NCBI GenBank assembly: GCA_038250835.1 | Contig: JBBSBY010000011.1 | Location: 1 to 59,923 of the forward strand | DNA: 59,923 nucleotides | Source of the DNA: JBBSBY01 sp038250835 | Lineage (GTDB): Bacteria > Desulfobacterota > Desulfomonilia > Desulfomonilales > Desulfomonilaceae | Direction of reading: 5' to 3' | Shown here: one piece after another, positions 1 to 9,085 of the stretch | Numbering within the stretch: the first letter of the stretch is position 1 | Layout: each line of letters starts with the position of its first letter | Position numbers and translations under genes: made by a program | The notes under the pieces: generated by a model | Told to the model about the DNA's origin: nothing | What the model saw: only the letters and a program-made list of their open reading frames with translations | The model's database searches: none

Positions 1-1
1 T

Positions 2-211
2 CAGGACGGTTCCTATGCTATGTTTTTTCTGCATGATGTAGGCCGCTTAATGAATAACCCCAAATATGTTTCTGAATTGTGTGAGCTGTTGGAGAATAAA
101 AAAACTGATGCTGATGTATTGCTGACGGGGGACCACTTTCCGCAAGAAATTCTTGAAGCTGCCGATCTCATTACTGAAGTGGTTAATTCAACAAATACTA
201 CACTGGATTGA
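2..211 (+). CDS. C-terminal part of a CobO/BtuR-like cob(I)alamin adenosyltransferase (cut by window edge)
   Basis: The reading frame is open from base 2 and ends at the TGA at 209-211, so only the last 69 residues are visible and the gene begins outside the window. The segment VLLTG followed by PQEILEAADLITE matches the end of the CobO/BtuR ATP:corrinoid adenosyltransferase family, where a VLTGR-x-AP-x-x-L-I-E-x-ADLVTEM segment closes the P-loop fold. That family attaches the adenosyl group to the cobalt of corrinoids. The P-loop lies upstream and cannot be checked. Asp replaces the usual Arg after LTG, and the tail is atypical (no K-H-P-F type ending), so a diverged paralogue is possible. 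Corrinoid metabolism fits the corrinoid-dependent acs operon further along. Confidence 0.55.
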   Translation, partial: QDGSYAMFFLHDVGRLMNNPKYVSELCELLENKKTDADVLLTGDHFPQEILEAADLITEVVNSTNTTLD

Positions 212-440
212 ACTTCAAATTTTCGACATGGTGATGGTCTTATTCTCGAAAAAGATACCAGTCAATTCGAGGCGAATCGACCAAGCGTCGTCGAAAAATT
301 CGACGGATTCTTTAAAGATGATTAATGCAGTTTAGCGTATTTCATTACATCCATTGAAGGTTTTTATGTAAGCCTCTTTAACATTGAGAAAATGGATACG
401 AAATAAGTAAAGGTTGATTATTATGACTGTGCACAAAGCT
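212..440. other. Intergenic region between CobO-like fragment and nhaA
   Basis: The two flanking genes converge here. A short open frame at 153-335 overlaps the end of the CobO-like frame and has no ribosome binding site or recognisable composition. I see no convincing hairpin with a T-tract. Confidence 0.4.
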
Positions 441-1823
441 CTACAGTACGGCACATGTCGGCTTCTCACGGGTATTTTGAGTTTTTCCTTTTGATGTCGC
501 ATGCAGTATTATTATTCCACCCACTAAAGCTATAAATGAAGCAATAAATATACTGAGTTTTGCCGACTCCAGAAGTGTCTCATCAGTAAACGATAAATTG
601 GAGATGAACAAGGACATCGTGAAACCTATTCCACAGAGCACTGCTCCGCCATATAACTGACTAAAGCTAATTTCTGACGGAAGAGAGGCATATCCTGATC
701 TGATCGCCAACCACGCCGCGCCGGCAATGCCGATTTGCTTTCCCAGGACGAGACCAATAATTATACCGGGCGCAATAGGAGTTTGGGTGAGCGCAGAGAG
801 TATCTTCCAGTCAAGGGTTATTCCCGCATTCGCCAGGGCAAAAAGCGGCACGACAAAGTAAACGACCCAGGGATGGAGCAGGTATTCCATGCGATGTGAC
901 GGAGTTTGAACATCCTTACAAAGTCGTTCCAATGATCTAACGGCGCATTGGTGTTGTTCATTTGTGTAAAGTGTGTACTCGCGATTGTCCGCGTCTGAAA
1001 ACGTGGAAAGCAATTCTTTACTTTTGTCTACGAAGGTCAATGTAGCAAAACGGGACCTGGTGGGAATCGTCAAAGCCACAAGTATTCCGGCCACTGTGGA
1101 ATGCACTCCGGACAAATAAATTTGCCACCATACGAACGCGCCTACAATCAAGTACAGAGTTTTTCTCCTGTAACCCAATAAATTGAACGCAACAAGTAAA
1201 AGCAGCAATAAGGCCGCATACCCCAGATTTGTTACGGACAAACTCGGAGTATAAAACATGGCTATAACCAGAACCGCCCCTATGTCATCTACAATAGCAA
1301 GAGCGGTCAACAGCACCTGCAATGAATACGGAACGCGAGACCCCAGGACGGTAAGGGCGCCCAGAACAAAAGCTATGTCCGTGGCCATTGGAATAGCCCA
1401 TCCCCCTTCGCCGGGGCTACCCATATTGAAAGCGTGATAAATGCCGGCAGGCAAGATCATTCCACCAAGAGCCATACTAAGCGGCAAAACGGCCCTTTTG
1501 GCTGAAGTCAGGCTGCCCATTAAGAATTCTCTTTTAATTTCAAGCCCGACAACAAAGAAAAATATGGTCATCAGACCATCATTAATCCAGAAATGAACGG
1601 ACTGGGTGAACGTGAAACCTTCAGTTGCGAACTGTATGTGAGAATGGAATACCTCATGATAATAAGGCGCCCAGGCAGAATTGGTCCAAATCAGGGCCAA
1701 TACGGTGGCCACTACCAAAAGCACGCCGCCCGAGGCTTCCAATGAAAGAAACGCCGAAAGAGGTTTAGCTATTAATTCTCCAAGTTGTTCCCCATTTCTG
1801 AAGAATCTGCTTTCAAGAGCCAT
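441..1823 (-). CDS. nhaA: Na+/H+ antiporter NhaA
   Basis: Inner-membrane sodium/proton antiporter of the NhaA family, used for pH and Na+ homeostasis. The start at 1823 is preferred over a GTG at 1856 because GGAGGA lies about six bases before this ATG; it gives 460 residues. Multiple hydrophobic segments cover most of the protein. The conserved paired aspartates (TALAIVDDIGAV, near residue 175) correspond to the ion-binding Asp163/Asp164 of E. coli NhaA, and PMATDIAFVLG carries the Asp133 region. The protein is longer than the 388-residue E. coli enzyme because of a hydrophilic insertion at about residues 250-310, a form known in other long NhaA proteins. It stands alone with no evident operon partner. 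Confidence 0.95.
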   Translation of the reverse strand: MALESRFFRNGEQLGELIAKPLSAFLSLEASGGVLLVVATVLALIWTNSAWAPYYHEVFHSHIQFATEGFTFTQSVHFWINDGLMTIFFFVVGLEIKREFLMGSLTSAKRAVLPLSMALGGMILPAGIYHAFNMGSPGEGGWAIPMATDIAFVLGALTVLGSRVPYSLQVLLTALAIVDDIGAVLVIAMFYTPSLSVTNLGYAALLLLLLVAFNLLGYRRKTLYLIVGAFVWWQIYLSGVHSTVAGILVALTIPTRSRFATLTFVDKSKELLSTFSDADNREYTLYTNEQHQCAVRSLERLCKDVQTPSHRMEYLLHPWVVYFVVPLFALANAGITLDWKILSALTQTPIAPGIIIGLVLGKQIGIAGAAWLAIRSGYASLPSEISFSQLYGGAVLCGIGFTMSLFISNLSFTDETLLESAKLSIFIASFIALVGGIIILHATSKGKTQNTREKPTCAVL

Positions 1824-2157
1824 CCATTTCCTCCAGCCGCCGGGTTCCTTCACCAAAGAATATTATGACTGTCAAAACGCGCGTAATCTATTTAGATCAT
1901 GATCAAGCGCCACTATAGTTTGCATCCGCGACATATCCATCATACCGCGCTCGTTACATTCTATTCTGTATCGTTTCGGAATTTTAAGTTCAAAGATAAT
2001 TATCTATGACCGGCGCATAATGGCGGATCCAAAAAGCGCCAACACATAAAGCTGCCGAAGAGGTTTTATGTAAAATAGCATAATTTACGATCTACGTTGA
2101 AGCAGCTTGGTTCATCAAGCCCTTAAAATTAGGAGCAATCCGTCGGCGGTAAATTGC
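1824..2157. other. Intergenic region upstream of nhaA
   Basis: Holds the presumed nhaA promoter on the minus strand. No ORF, RNA motif or clear sigma70 pair was identified by eye. Confidence 0.4.
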
Positions 2158-4140
2158 TTAAAAATGAGGTATTGCAGAATTGTAGTGTACTTTAAATAGC
2201 CGGCGAGGAAACATATCTCGAGCTGACATGTACTTGAGTTTTTTCAAGGCGGAAAGGGTGAATTTCAGTCGTGTCAATTGGAATGTTGCAATAAGTCCGG
2301 AACCCCATGCGTTTCGAGCCGTTGGCGTTTTCGGTGAAGTCGCATCCGACCAAGTCTCTATCAACCCAGGATTGGATGAAAGTTGATTGACCCCATGCCA
2401 TTGAATACCGCTTGATACCAAACTTTCATCTTGGGAAATCTTGTCTAATAGGATCAATTTGCGGCCTTCTCGTTTGAACAAGAGCATATTATCAGGCGCA
2501 GCAGGTTCAGGCTGTCTCTGACCATCCCGAGTAATGAACCCGGAGGGCGTAGCCATTGCCTGTCTACTTGGTCGGCCGGGAATCACGTCCATATGCGAAT
2601 AGGCTCGCCACGCGGCAAGAGATCTGTCTCCATATAGCATACGAATGAGATCATTAAGACCATTCTCTTTCCGGATGACTTCCGCACGCTTATGGGAGCA
2701 GTTGAGATCGAAAAATATAAAATTGGTGTTCGACTTTACTGATGGGACCTGCGTCACTAAGTCACGTATTAAATCGTTACGAATCTCTGAAGCCTCTTGC
2801 CAGTCTTGGCTTAACCCAACGTGGAAAACTGCCGACATCCCCACTATCAACACGGCTAAGGCTTTGGCAATCATCCCGGCCGATCGCTTTCGGCCTGTAT
2901 TAAATAACGCAGCCAACAAAATGGCGATGCCGAATGAAGCGGACGAATATATTCTGCTGGACCAGGTAAAATTAAACCACGCAAGGTCTCCGGATGAGGA
3001 CAACCCATACTTGTTCAACAGTGTTTCCATAATATTTGGATAAAAACTTCCGTATCCGGCAAGCTGGTAAGGAAGCATTCCAAGAAATAATATTCCAATG
3101 CCGATACCGACAGGATACCAGGGAGAATCCGCATCGAACCAGCGGGCGCTATTAATCGGCGCGGCAGATCTGCGTCTAGAAGTCATGAACATTGCAACTG
3201 CGCTTAGCGCAACCAATCCACCTATAAGTAATGCCCATCCATTTTGTGTTAGAGATGTGAACGGCGAAACCAAATACCAGGGTAATAATGCCAGGTAGGC
3301 CCAAATCAATTCGAAAGGAGGTAAAATTCCGTTGTTTCTAACGGCCCCGCCGCCCATAAATAAAAATCTCACTGCCACAGCCAGAGCCAAAGATCCTAAA
3401 GTTCCCACACAGAGCTTGATCAGAAATTCACGATGCGAACCTTTATCGGCAATTCGCCGATGGATGGGCCACGCAAAGAAAGGCATTATGAGAATGAGGA
3501 ATGCCGAGGTCTCGTAAGTGAGGAACGAAACCAAATAAAGGCTTACGGGTAAGGCCAAGCCTCTCCAGGATGCGCGTTTCCACGCCCAGCGCTGAAAAGC
3601 CGTCACTGAAATCCAAAATAACAACATGCTGAGCCGTGAATTGTCCGTGAATATTACATATGTGAGGCAGGAAAGCGGCGGTAAGAAAAATGCCGTTAAA
3701 ACAGCTATTGAAACAAGCGGCCGCCGTCCGGGAAAGACACGATGAAGCGCAGCTCCCATTGCGAGAGCCGATCCGGCGAGCAGTAAAAGAGAAAATAAAT
3801 GGAAAGCCATCCGATTGAAACCGAATAATTTGAACAAAGCGGTCCAGTAAAATCCCTCCAGGGGTCTCTGAAATTTTTGTGAATATAAAACCAGTGAGTC
3901 TGTGAAGCTGTTCCAATAAGGATACGCGAGAACCCACCAATCATCACCCGTGAAACCAATGTCCCCTGTTATTACCGTGAGTGATACACAGTAAAAAACT
4001 AGGCCCGTCGCTATAAATAAAAGATAAGACGCGTCGCTTTGAGATCCATCGGTTGACACTGACCTAGGGCCTCCGTCTATTGAGGAGAAAAGATTTGTGC
4101 CTGAAGCACATTCTTGACTTAAACATTTTAGGTATAACAT
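2158..4140 (-). CDS. Polytopic membrane protein, GT-C glycosyltransferase-like
   Basis: A 660-residue protein with about ten or more hydrophobic segments in its first 430 residues and a soluble C-terminal part. Near the N-terminus, after the first membrane span, it has GFTGDDWWVL. An acidic pair at this position is typical of GT-C fold transferases, which use polyprenyl-phosphate sugars on the outer face of the membrane. An outward-facing glycosyltransferase or related glycan-assembly protein is therefore inferred, not proven. The start at 4140 has only a weak ribosome binding site. It neighbours two soluble glycosyltransferases and lies in AT-rich sequence, as expected for a surface polysaccharide patch. 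Acceptor and sugar cannot be told. Confidence 0.55.
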   Translation of the reverse strand: MLYLKCLSQECASGTNLFSSIDGGPRSVSTDGSQSDASYLLFIATGLVFYCVSLTVITGDIGFTGDDWWVLAYPYWNSFTDSLVLYSQKFQRPLEGFYWTALFKLFGFNRMAFHLFSLLLLAGSALAMGAALHRVFPGRRPLVSIAVLTAFFLPPLSCLTYVIFTDNSRLSMLLFWISVTAFQRWAWKRASWRGLALPVSLYLVSFLTYETSAFLILIMPFFAWPIHRRIADKGSHREFLIKLCVGTLGSLALAVAVRFLFMGGGAVRNNGILPPFELIWAYLALLPWYLVSPFTSLTQNGWALLIGGLVALSAVAMFMTSRRRSAAPINSARWFDADSPWYPVGIGIGILFLGMLPYQLAGYGSFYPNIMETLLNKYGLSSSGDLAWFNFTWSSRIYSSASFGIAILLAALFNTGRKRSAGMIAKALAVLIVGMSAVFHVGLSQDWQEASEIRNDLIRDLVTQVPSVKSNTNFIFFDLNCSHKRAEVIRKENGLNDLIRMLYGDRSLAAWRAYSHMDVIPGRPSRQAMATPSGFITRDGQRQPEPAAPDNMLLFKREGRKLILLDKISQDESLVSSGIQWHGVNQLSSNPGLIETWSDATSPKTPTARNAWGSGLIATFQLTRLKFTLSALKKLKYMSARDMFPRRLFKVHYNSAIPHF

Positions 4141-4456
4141 ACCCGCTGCTGATAGAAAATGTTAAAACTGATTAAATATTACTTCCAGTAAACACAAGTG
4201 ATCAGTCCCGACCATCTAAAGTGGTTCTCGAAAAGTTGTCCTGAATTTTTCTATAATACCTACGGCAATCACACTTGAATTATATTGCGTGTTTACTATT
4301 GAGAATAGCTATGATTCGCCGTGAGCCGGCAATGTTCTAAGAAATTGGTATTTAGCCTAAAACCATATTAATAAAAATTACGCCAACCCGATAACGAAGT
4401 ATTATATATATTATTCGTATTGTACATCCTATTCCCAACAAGATAAAACGCTATTA
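4141..4456. other. AT-rich intergenic region
   Basis: Markedly AT-rich spacer between two minus-strand glycan genes, with runs of alternating T and A near 4400-4415. No gene, strong hairpin or repeat was found. Confidence 0.4.
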
Positions 4457-5488
4457 CTACAATAATGACCTAAAAAGTTGAACCATCGCTTCTACTCGCC
4501 GCGTCCACGAATGGTTTCGAACCATATGGTTCATTACCTTTTCAGCTCTTTGCGACAGTTCCGTCGTATTCATTTGAAGCGCCCTGGCGACTAGACCGTC
4601 AAGATCGTCATATTTGAAAATACACCCATGGCCGGTCTCCTTGATCAGATAATTTGTGGCGATTCTCTCCTCAGCCAATATTGGAAGGCCTCCGCGTAAG
4701 TAGCTGAACATTTTAGAAAGATCATTATCAAACGGGTGCGGGCCCGCCGCTATAGCAACTCCCATCTGAGCAAATCGTATGTAGTCCCAGACTTCGGCTT
4801 CCGGTAACTCACCATGGCTGATGATTGCCTCTGAAATCGTCGCAGGTGAGGCGGCGCCGTACATCCCAACTTTATTTAAGCCTACGAAGTGAATTTCAGC
4901 CACGCCTGCGAGTCGGGCGGCTGCGTCGTTCAACATGTTTAGCATTCTCTCTGAGGCTATACTCCCAAGGAACAGTAGAACGGGCGAACTCGTCGAATAG
5001 GGATTTTTTCCCTTCGGTGGTATTTTTGCTGGACATCCCGAGGGAATTATCGCAATTTTTTGTCTATTTCCGTAGTCACGGCGCCAGCGTTCCGCATTTG
5101 CTTCGTTATTGAAAATCATGCCGGCCGATTTTTGAGCCATCACCTCCTGACATTGCAAGAGGCTCTTTCTGAAACGCTCATCTCGTTCGGGATATTTTTC
5201 GTCTACAACCCGCACAATCCTTGATACAATTGGACCATCGAAATTGTCGACGTATTTAATTGATTCATGGTAAGAGGTTTTCAGAATGTTATAGCGGTTT
5301 AAGTCGAGACCGGAAAGCCTTCGAACGGGTATGATGTCCTCGATCATACCATCCCTATCAACAGGCGCTATTATTTCCGCTTCCTGCCCCTTTTTGATCA
5401 GGCCGCGGACTATAGAGCGCAATCTGATCAAATCTATGCCTTTTGGAGGGGCGTACGGATTTTTATGGAACACGACTCCTATTCTCAT
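4457..5488 (-). CDS. Glycosyltransferase, GT4-like (GT-B fold)
   Basis: A 343-residue soluble protein. The N-terminus (MRIGVVFHKNPYAPPKG, then LRSIVRGLIKKGQEAEIIAP) is the usual first strand and helix of a GT-B glycosyltransferase. The second domain has a nucleotide-sugar-binding beginning (SPVLLFLGSIASERML) and an LPILAEERIATNYLI segment where GT4 enzymes carry their E-x7-E motif. The motif is weaker here than in the divergent neighbour at 5591-6748, so the donor site may be modified. Probably cytoplasmic, adding a sugar to a lipid-linked glycan. The start has a poor ribosome binding site. Separated by about 100 bp from the divergent glycosyltransferase, so the two may share a promoter region. 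Confidence 0.7.
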   Translation of the reverse strand: MRIGVVFHKNPYAPPKGIDLIRLRSIVRGLIKKGQEAEIIAPVDRDGMIEDIIPVRRLSGLDLNRYNILKTSYHESIKYVDNFDGPIVSRIVRVVDEKYPERDERFRKSLLQCQEVMAQKSAGMIFNNEANAERWRRDYGNRQKIAIIPSGCPAKIPPKGKNPYSTSSPVLLFLGSIASERMLNMLNDAAARLAGVAEIHFVGLNKVGMYGAASPATISEAIISHGELPEAEVWDYIRFAQMGVAIAAGPHPFDNDLSKMFSYLRGGLPILAEERIATNYLIKETGHGCIFKYDDLDGLVARALQMNTTELSQRAEKVMNHMVRNHSWTRRVEAMVQLFRSLL

Positions 5489-5590
5489 GTAGTCTTCACA
5501 TTTTATGATTTAAAGATGAGTGGGCGGCCCGCTTAAAAATCGGACTACTTGACCAATTAAATACACTGAATCTTCTTGGATTGAAGCCGC

Positions 5591-6748
5591 ATGAAGAAAA
5601 TTGCCGTCATTACCCCGGAATTCCCGCCGAATCAGTGGGGAGGACTTGCGAAAACCGTTCACATGACTGCCAAGCACCTGAACCATCTTGGCTATTGTGT
5701 TCACGTATTGCACTTTTCCATTGTGCCCGACCCACTTATTCTCCTGGATGAGAACCGATTTGTCGAAGAGCGTGACGGACTGATTGTACACCATATCACC
5801 GTTGGCAGAGAAATCCAGCGCACGGAACCTTCCTTATGGAACTGTCCCCACAATTTAACTCTTCAGATGATGGGACAGTGTATCGAGAAGCTGCATTACG
5901 AAGAACATTTCGATGTGTTGCATTCGTTTTTTCTTTATCCCATGGGATACGTTACCGGCCTTTTGTCAAAACGCTTTAAGCTTCCACACATCGTCACAAT
6001 TGTTGGTAATGATGTGAAACGATATATATTCAGCCCCGAAAAGGCATTCGTTTGCAAAAGCGGCTTGGAGAATTCAGATATCGTTGTAGCTCTAAGTGCG
6101 GATTTGGTGGAGATGGCGGACGCTCTCTTTCCTATTCATGATAAGAGCAGAATTATATACAATTCGGTGAAACAGCCGCAAAATATTTGGGCTAAAGGGC
6201 GCAATTCCAATATTGTAGTTGGGTGCGCAGGTATTTTTAAGTACGCTAAAGGGTTGCCTTATTTATTCAAAGCTATCGGAGAGATAGTCCAACGTCACAA
6301 TATTACCCTTGAATTGGTTGGCCAGGTAAGGGAATCCGAAGCGGAAATGCTGGAATGGATGACGGATAGAACCGATTTACGAGACGTTCTGGTCCTGAAA
6401 CCGGCTATTCCACACGATGAAATACCTAATTGGTTGCGTGGACTCGATATATTTGTTTTGCCGTCTTTGACCGAAGGTTGTCCAAATATTTTGATGGAAG
6501 CGCTTGCGGTAGGACTACCTTGTATCGCCACCCGGACAGGGGCAAATGACGTGCTCATAGAAGATGGACGCTCAGGATTACTGGCGCCCTGGGGCGATTC
6601 GACGGCGATTTTAGGAGCTTTGGAAAAGCTCATCAACGACCCTAAACTTGCCGCTGGTTTAGGCAGAGCGGCGAGCGAAAGGATGAAACTTTTTTCCCAA
6701 GAAGTTGAACGTGAAGCTTGGAAGAGTGTTTACGAGGAAATTGATTGA
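5591..6748 (+). CDS. Glycosyltransferase family 4
   Basis: A 385-residue GT-B glycosyltransferase. The N-terminal domain starts with the glycine-rich acceptor loop (PPNQWGGLAKTV, about residues 12-23), and the C-terminal domain has a donor-site motif, EGCPNILMEALAVGLPC, in which the two glutamates form the E-x7-E signature of GT4 retaining transferases. LFKAIGEIV and GLDIFVLPSLTEG are further family hallmarks. The protein lacks membrane spans and should act at the cytoplasmic face on a lipid-linked or lipopolysaccharide intermediate. It is transcribed away from the 4457-5488 glycosyltransferase and is followed after 135 bp by a methyltransferase. Confidence 0.85.
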   Translation: MKKIAVITPEFPPNQWGGLAKTVHMTAKHLNHLGYCVHVLHFSIVPDPLILLDENRFVEERDGLIVHHITVGREIQRTEPSLWNCPHNLTLQMMGQCIEKLHYEEHFDVLHSFFLYPMGYVTGLLSKRFKLPHIVTIVGNDVKRYIFSPEKAFVCKSGLENSDIVVALSADLVEMADALFPIHDKSRIIYNSVKQPQNIWAKGRNSNIVVGCAGIFKYAKGLPYLFKAIGEIVQRHNITLELVGQVRESEAEMLEWMTDRTDLRDVLVLKPAIPHDEIPNWLRGLDIFVLPSLTEGCPNILMEALAVGLPCIATRTGANDVLIEDGRSGLLAPWGDSTAILGALEKLINDPKLAAGLGRAASERMKLFSQEVEREAWKSVYEEID

Positions 6749-6829
6749 TTATCAGAGCTTGATTATTGTAGTTATTCGAGCCAAAATGAACATGTGAGAT
6801 CTATTGCTCAACTGAATTGTCCATATATA

Positions 6830-6846
6830 TTGGCTATAATAGCCAA
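6830..6846. promoter_or_regulatory. Perfect 17-bp inverted repeat overlapping a TATAAT box
   Basis: TTGGCTA-TAA-TAGCCAA is a perfect palindrome with 7-bp arms. Its centre contains TATAAT (6835-6840), a consensus -10 hexamer, about 45 bp before the methyltransferase start at 6884. The -35 is weak, so repression or activation at this site is plausible. The binding protein is unknown. Confidence 0.4.
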
Positions 6847-6883
6847 GTATCGACTATTGATAATTCCTTCTCGTCAAAATTAA

Positions 6884-7741
6884 ATGGAAATGGATAAATT
6901 AAAAAGATACCCCGAGGACCATTGGTTAAGATCAACGGATCATGAAAAAGCGTTGGCCGCATATCGCGACCAGCAAAGTAAAGCCTACAGCCGTCGTAAG
7001 AACGCTTACATAAAGGAACTGCTCGGTAACCTCAAGGGCAAGCGTTTTTTAGATTATGGTTGCGGCGCAGGGTGGTTTAGCGTTTATGCGGCGCAGAATG
7101 GAGCTTTAGAAGTAGTGGGGATCGACGCTGAACGCGCGGCATTGGATACCGCCGGGTATTTTGCCAAACAACAAGGTGTTATTGATAGATGTAAATTTAT
7201 ACAAAGCCCGGAATTTCCTCAGTTGCTCACTGACACTAGATTTGACGTGATATTGATGAAGGATGTGATTGAGCATGTGCAGGATGATAGATTGCTGCTC
7301 CAACGAGCCTCCGAAGCATTGACTCCTGGCGGGCTTTTGGTGGTGAGCACTCAGAATGCTTTATCTCTCAATTATCTGCTGGAGGGTTTATATCAGCATT
7401 ATTTAAAAGGCAATCGTAGTTGGACCGGCTGGGATGAAACTCACCTGCGGTTTTATACGCCTATGAGTTTAAGAGCCAAGTTGGAAGCCGCAGGATACAC
7501 TGTAAAGAAGAACCGATCGGTGTACATTGTGCCGTATACTTTTTCTAAAAGCCTGACGTTCAACCAAAAGTACATGAGGGTGGACGGCCTAAGTCGAATC
7601 GATCGGGTTCTTGGGTATGTCTTTCCTTACAATAGACTCGGATGGAACATCATCATTTCCGCAGAATCGTCCCCATTAATAAAGATAAAGACAAAAAAAA
7701 GAGTCAAATCCGCCAAAATGCCCGTCTTCCAGCCTGTATGA
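6884..7741 (+). CDS. Class I SAM-dependent methyltransferase (UbiG-like)
   Basis: A 285-residue Rossmann-fold methyltransferase. Motif I is LDYGCGAGWFSVYAA (about residues 52-66), the acidic residue ending strand 2 is in VVGIDAE, and DVILMKDVIEHV supplies motif II, as in UbiG-like O-methyltransferases. The C-terminal half (ETHLRFYTPMSL, then Tyr-rich strands) resembles methyltransferases of glycan clusters. The substrate cannot be assigned: ubiquinone synthesis is not suggested by anything nearby, and the adjacent glycosyltransferases favour a sugar or lipid-linked acceptor. An ATG six bases further on is an alternative start. It ends in an ATGA overlap with pgeF. Confidence 0.8.
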   Translation: MEMDKLKRYPEDHWLRSTDHEKALAAYRDQQSKAYSRRKNAYIKELLGNLKGKRFLDYGCGAGWFSVYAAQNGALEVVGIDAERAALDTAGYFAKQQGVIDRCKFIQSPEFPQLLTDTRFDVILMKDVIEHVQDDRLLLQRASEALTPGGLLVVSTQNALSLNYLLEGLYQHYLKGNRSWTGWDETHLRFYTPMSLRAKLEAAGYTVKKNRSVYIVPYTFSKSLTFNQKYMRVDGLSRIDRVLGYVFPYNRLGWNIIISAESSPLIKIKTKKRVKSAKMPVFQPV

Positions 7742-8532
7742 TCATTTTTCAAGGAAATCATTATTTCTCGCCGCGCGCTCAGGAAAACGGAATTTTAATG
7801 GCCCTTTCCGCCCGGTTGGGCGGAATTTCCACCGCCCCATTTGACACACTGAATTTTTCCACCACGGTGGGCGATACTCCGACGAATGTGGCCCGTAATT
7901 TTGAAATCTTTAGCCGCTCTGTGGGAATTCGATCCGAATCCATTGTAACCTGCAATCAAGTCCACGGCGCCGATGTTCTAGTGGCTGATTCTGAGAAACC
8001 GCCGATCTCGAACTGTGACGCAATTATTTCCATTAATCCCGATTGGCGGCCTGCTGTGATGACCGCCGACTGCCTGCCGATACTAATCGTAGATCCTAAG
8101 ACCCGCGTTTGCGCAGCTATTCATGCTGGATGGAAAGGCACGGTATTGCGAATAGCCGGAAAAGTAACACATACGCTGCAGGAAAAATTTGGAGTAAACC
8201 CCGATAACTTAGTTGTCGCGCTGGGCCCTTGTATCAATGTTTGCTGTTATGAAGTAGATGAAGCGGTGTTGGAACCGTTCCGGCGCAGTTATTCAAAAGC
8301 CGAAAGGTTTATAAAGCGTCAGGAAGTAAAAGGAAGAACTTCGACTCGGCTCGATTTGCCCGGCGCCAACTATTCGGACCTTATGGAGGCTGGAGTAAAA
8401 AAGGGGAACATTGTGCATGGAAACCTCTGCACATGCTGTTCGCCTCAAAAGTTGTTTTCGCACAGGAGAAGTGGTCCAGCGTCCGGTAGGCATTTATCCG
8501 TGGTTGGATTTATGCCGGAAAACTCGCGGTAG
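7738..8532 (+). CDS. pgeF: Purine nucleoside phosphorylase / polyphenol oxidase family protein (YfiH/LACC1, PgeF)
   Basis: A 264-residue member of the YfiH/LACC1 family, once called multicopper polyphenol oxidases and now known in several members to act on purine nucleosides (phosphorylase/deaminase). In E. coli the protein has been linked to peptidoglycan editing. The metal-site segments are present: TCNQVHGADV, TADCLPILIVD, AIHAGWKGTV, and ALGPCINVCCYEVDEAV, supplying the conserved His and Cys. The start at 7738 overlaps the stop of the methyltransferase (ATGA), which suggests translational coupling and is preferred over an in-frame start at 7642 deep in the previous gene. Length is normal for the family. 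Confidence 0.88.
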   Translation: MIIFQGNHYFSPRAQENGILMALSARLGGISTAPFDTLNFSTTVGDTPTNVARNFEIFSRSVGIRSESIVTCNQVHGADVLVADSEKPPISNCDAIISINPDWRPAVMTADCLPILIVDPKTRVCAAIHAGWKGTVLRIAGKVTHTLQEKFGVNPDNLVVALGPCINVCCYEVDEAVLEPFRRSYSKAERFIKRQEVKGRTSTRLDLPGANYSDLMEAGVKKGNIVHGNLCTCCSPQKLFSHRRSGPASGRHLSVVGFMPENSR

Positions 8533-8589
8533 GCGCCATGCGCAATGCAGCAGGTGAGAGATTTGAGCCAACAGAGGAGTGCTAAAACG

Positions 8590-8877
8590 ATGCGCCATAT
8601 TCTATCAGTTATACCCAAAGATAATTATACGCTTCAACTTACTTTTGACGGGGACGAAGAGAGAATATTCGATCTAAAGCCTTACCTCAGAGGATCGCTT
8701 TTCGTGCCATTGAGAAATGAAGAATTGTTCAAGAAAGTTGAGCTTAGCAAAAAACCAAGTGGACTTATCCGGCCTAACGGAGCTGACCTTTGCGCCGACA
8801 TGTTGTACATGATTCACGCCCACACTCAGCGGAAAGTCGAAAGAAGCCCTCACGTTCAATATTTTCAAAGGCGCTGA
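8590..8877 (+). CDS. DUF2442 domain protein
   Basis: A 95-residue protein. The start MRHILSV at 8590, behind a GAGGAG-type site, fits the family better than the upstream frame start at 8545. It has the DUF2442 pattern: a V-x-P-x-D-x-Y-L-x-L-x-F opening, an FDLKPYL segment, an F-x-x-V strand, and a terminal NGADLCADMLY. The function of DUF2442 proteins is not settled. They often sit beside DUF4160 genes in toxin-antitoxin-like pairs, but no DUF4160 partner is visible here. It follows pgeF by 57 bp. Confidence 0.75.
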   Translation: MRHILSVIPKDNYTLQLTFDGDEERIFDLKPYLRGSLFVPLRNEELFKKVELSKKPSGLIRPNGADLCADMLYMIHAHTQRKVERSPHVQYFQRR

Positions 8878-9085
8878 GGCAGGCCGCCTACTATGTACAC
8901 ACATGGACAAAGAAAAGTACAGCAGAATAAATTGGATTGGATAAAGGTACATGAACGAAACAACGACTCAAACCTATGTTTCTGAGGCCCACGTGCACAA
9001 TCGCGCAGCGGCTGGTAACCACACGGATACTGTTTGAACGCGACGCCCCAGGATAGTGTCAGAGTCACCTAATAGTGAGTGTCCC

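Noticed and set aside
153..335. A 60-codon plus-strand frame overlapping the CobO-like end
   Set aside because: Overlaps the recognisable frame, has no ribosome site and no family match.
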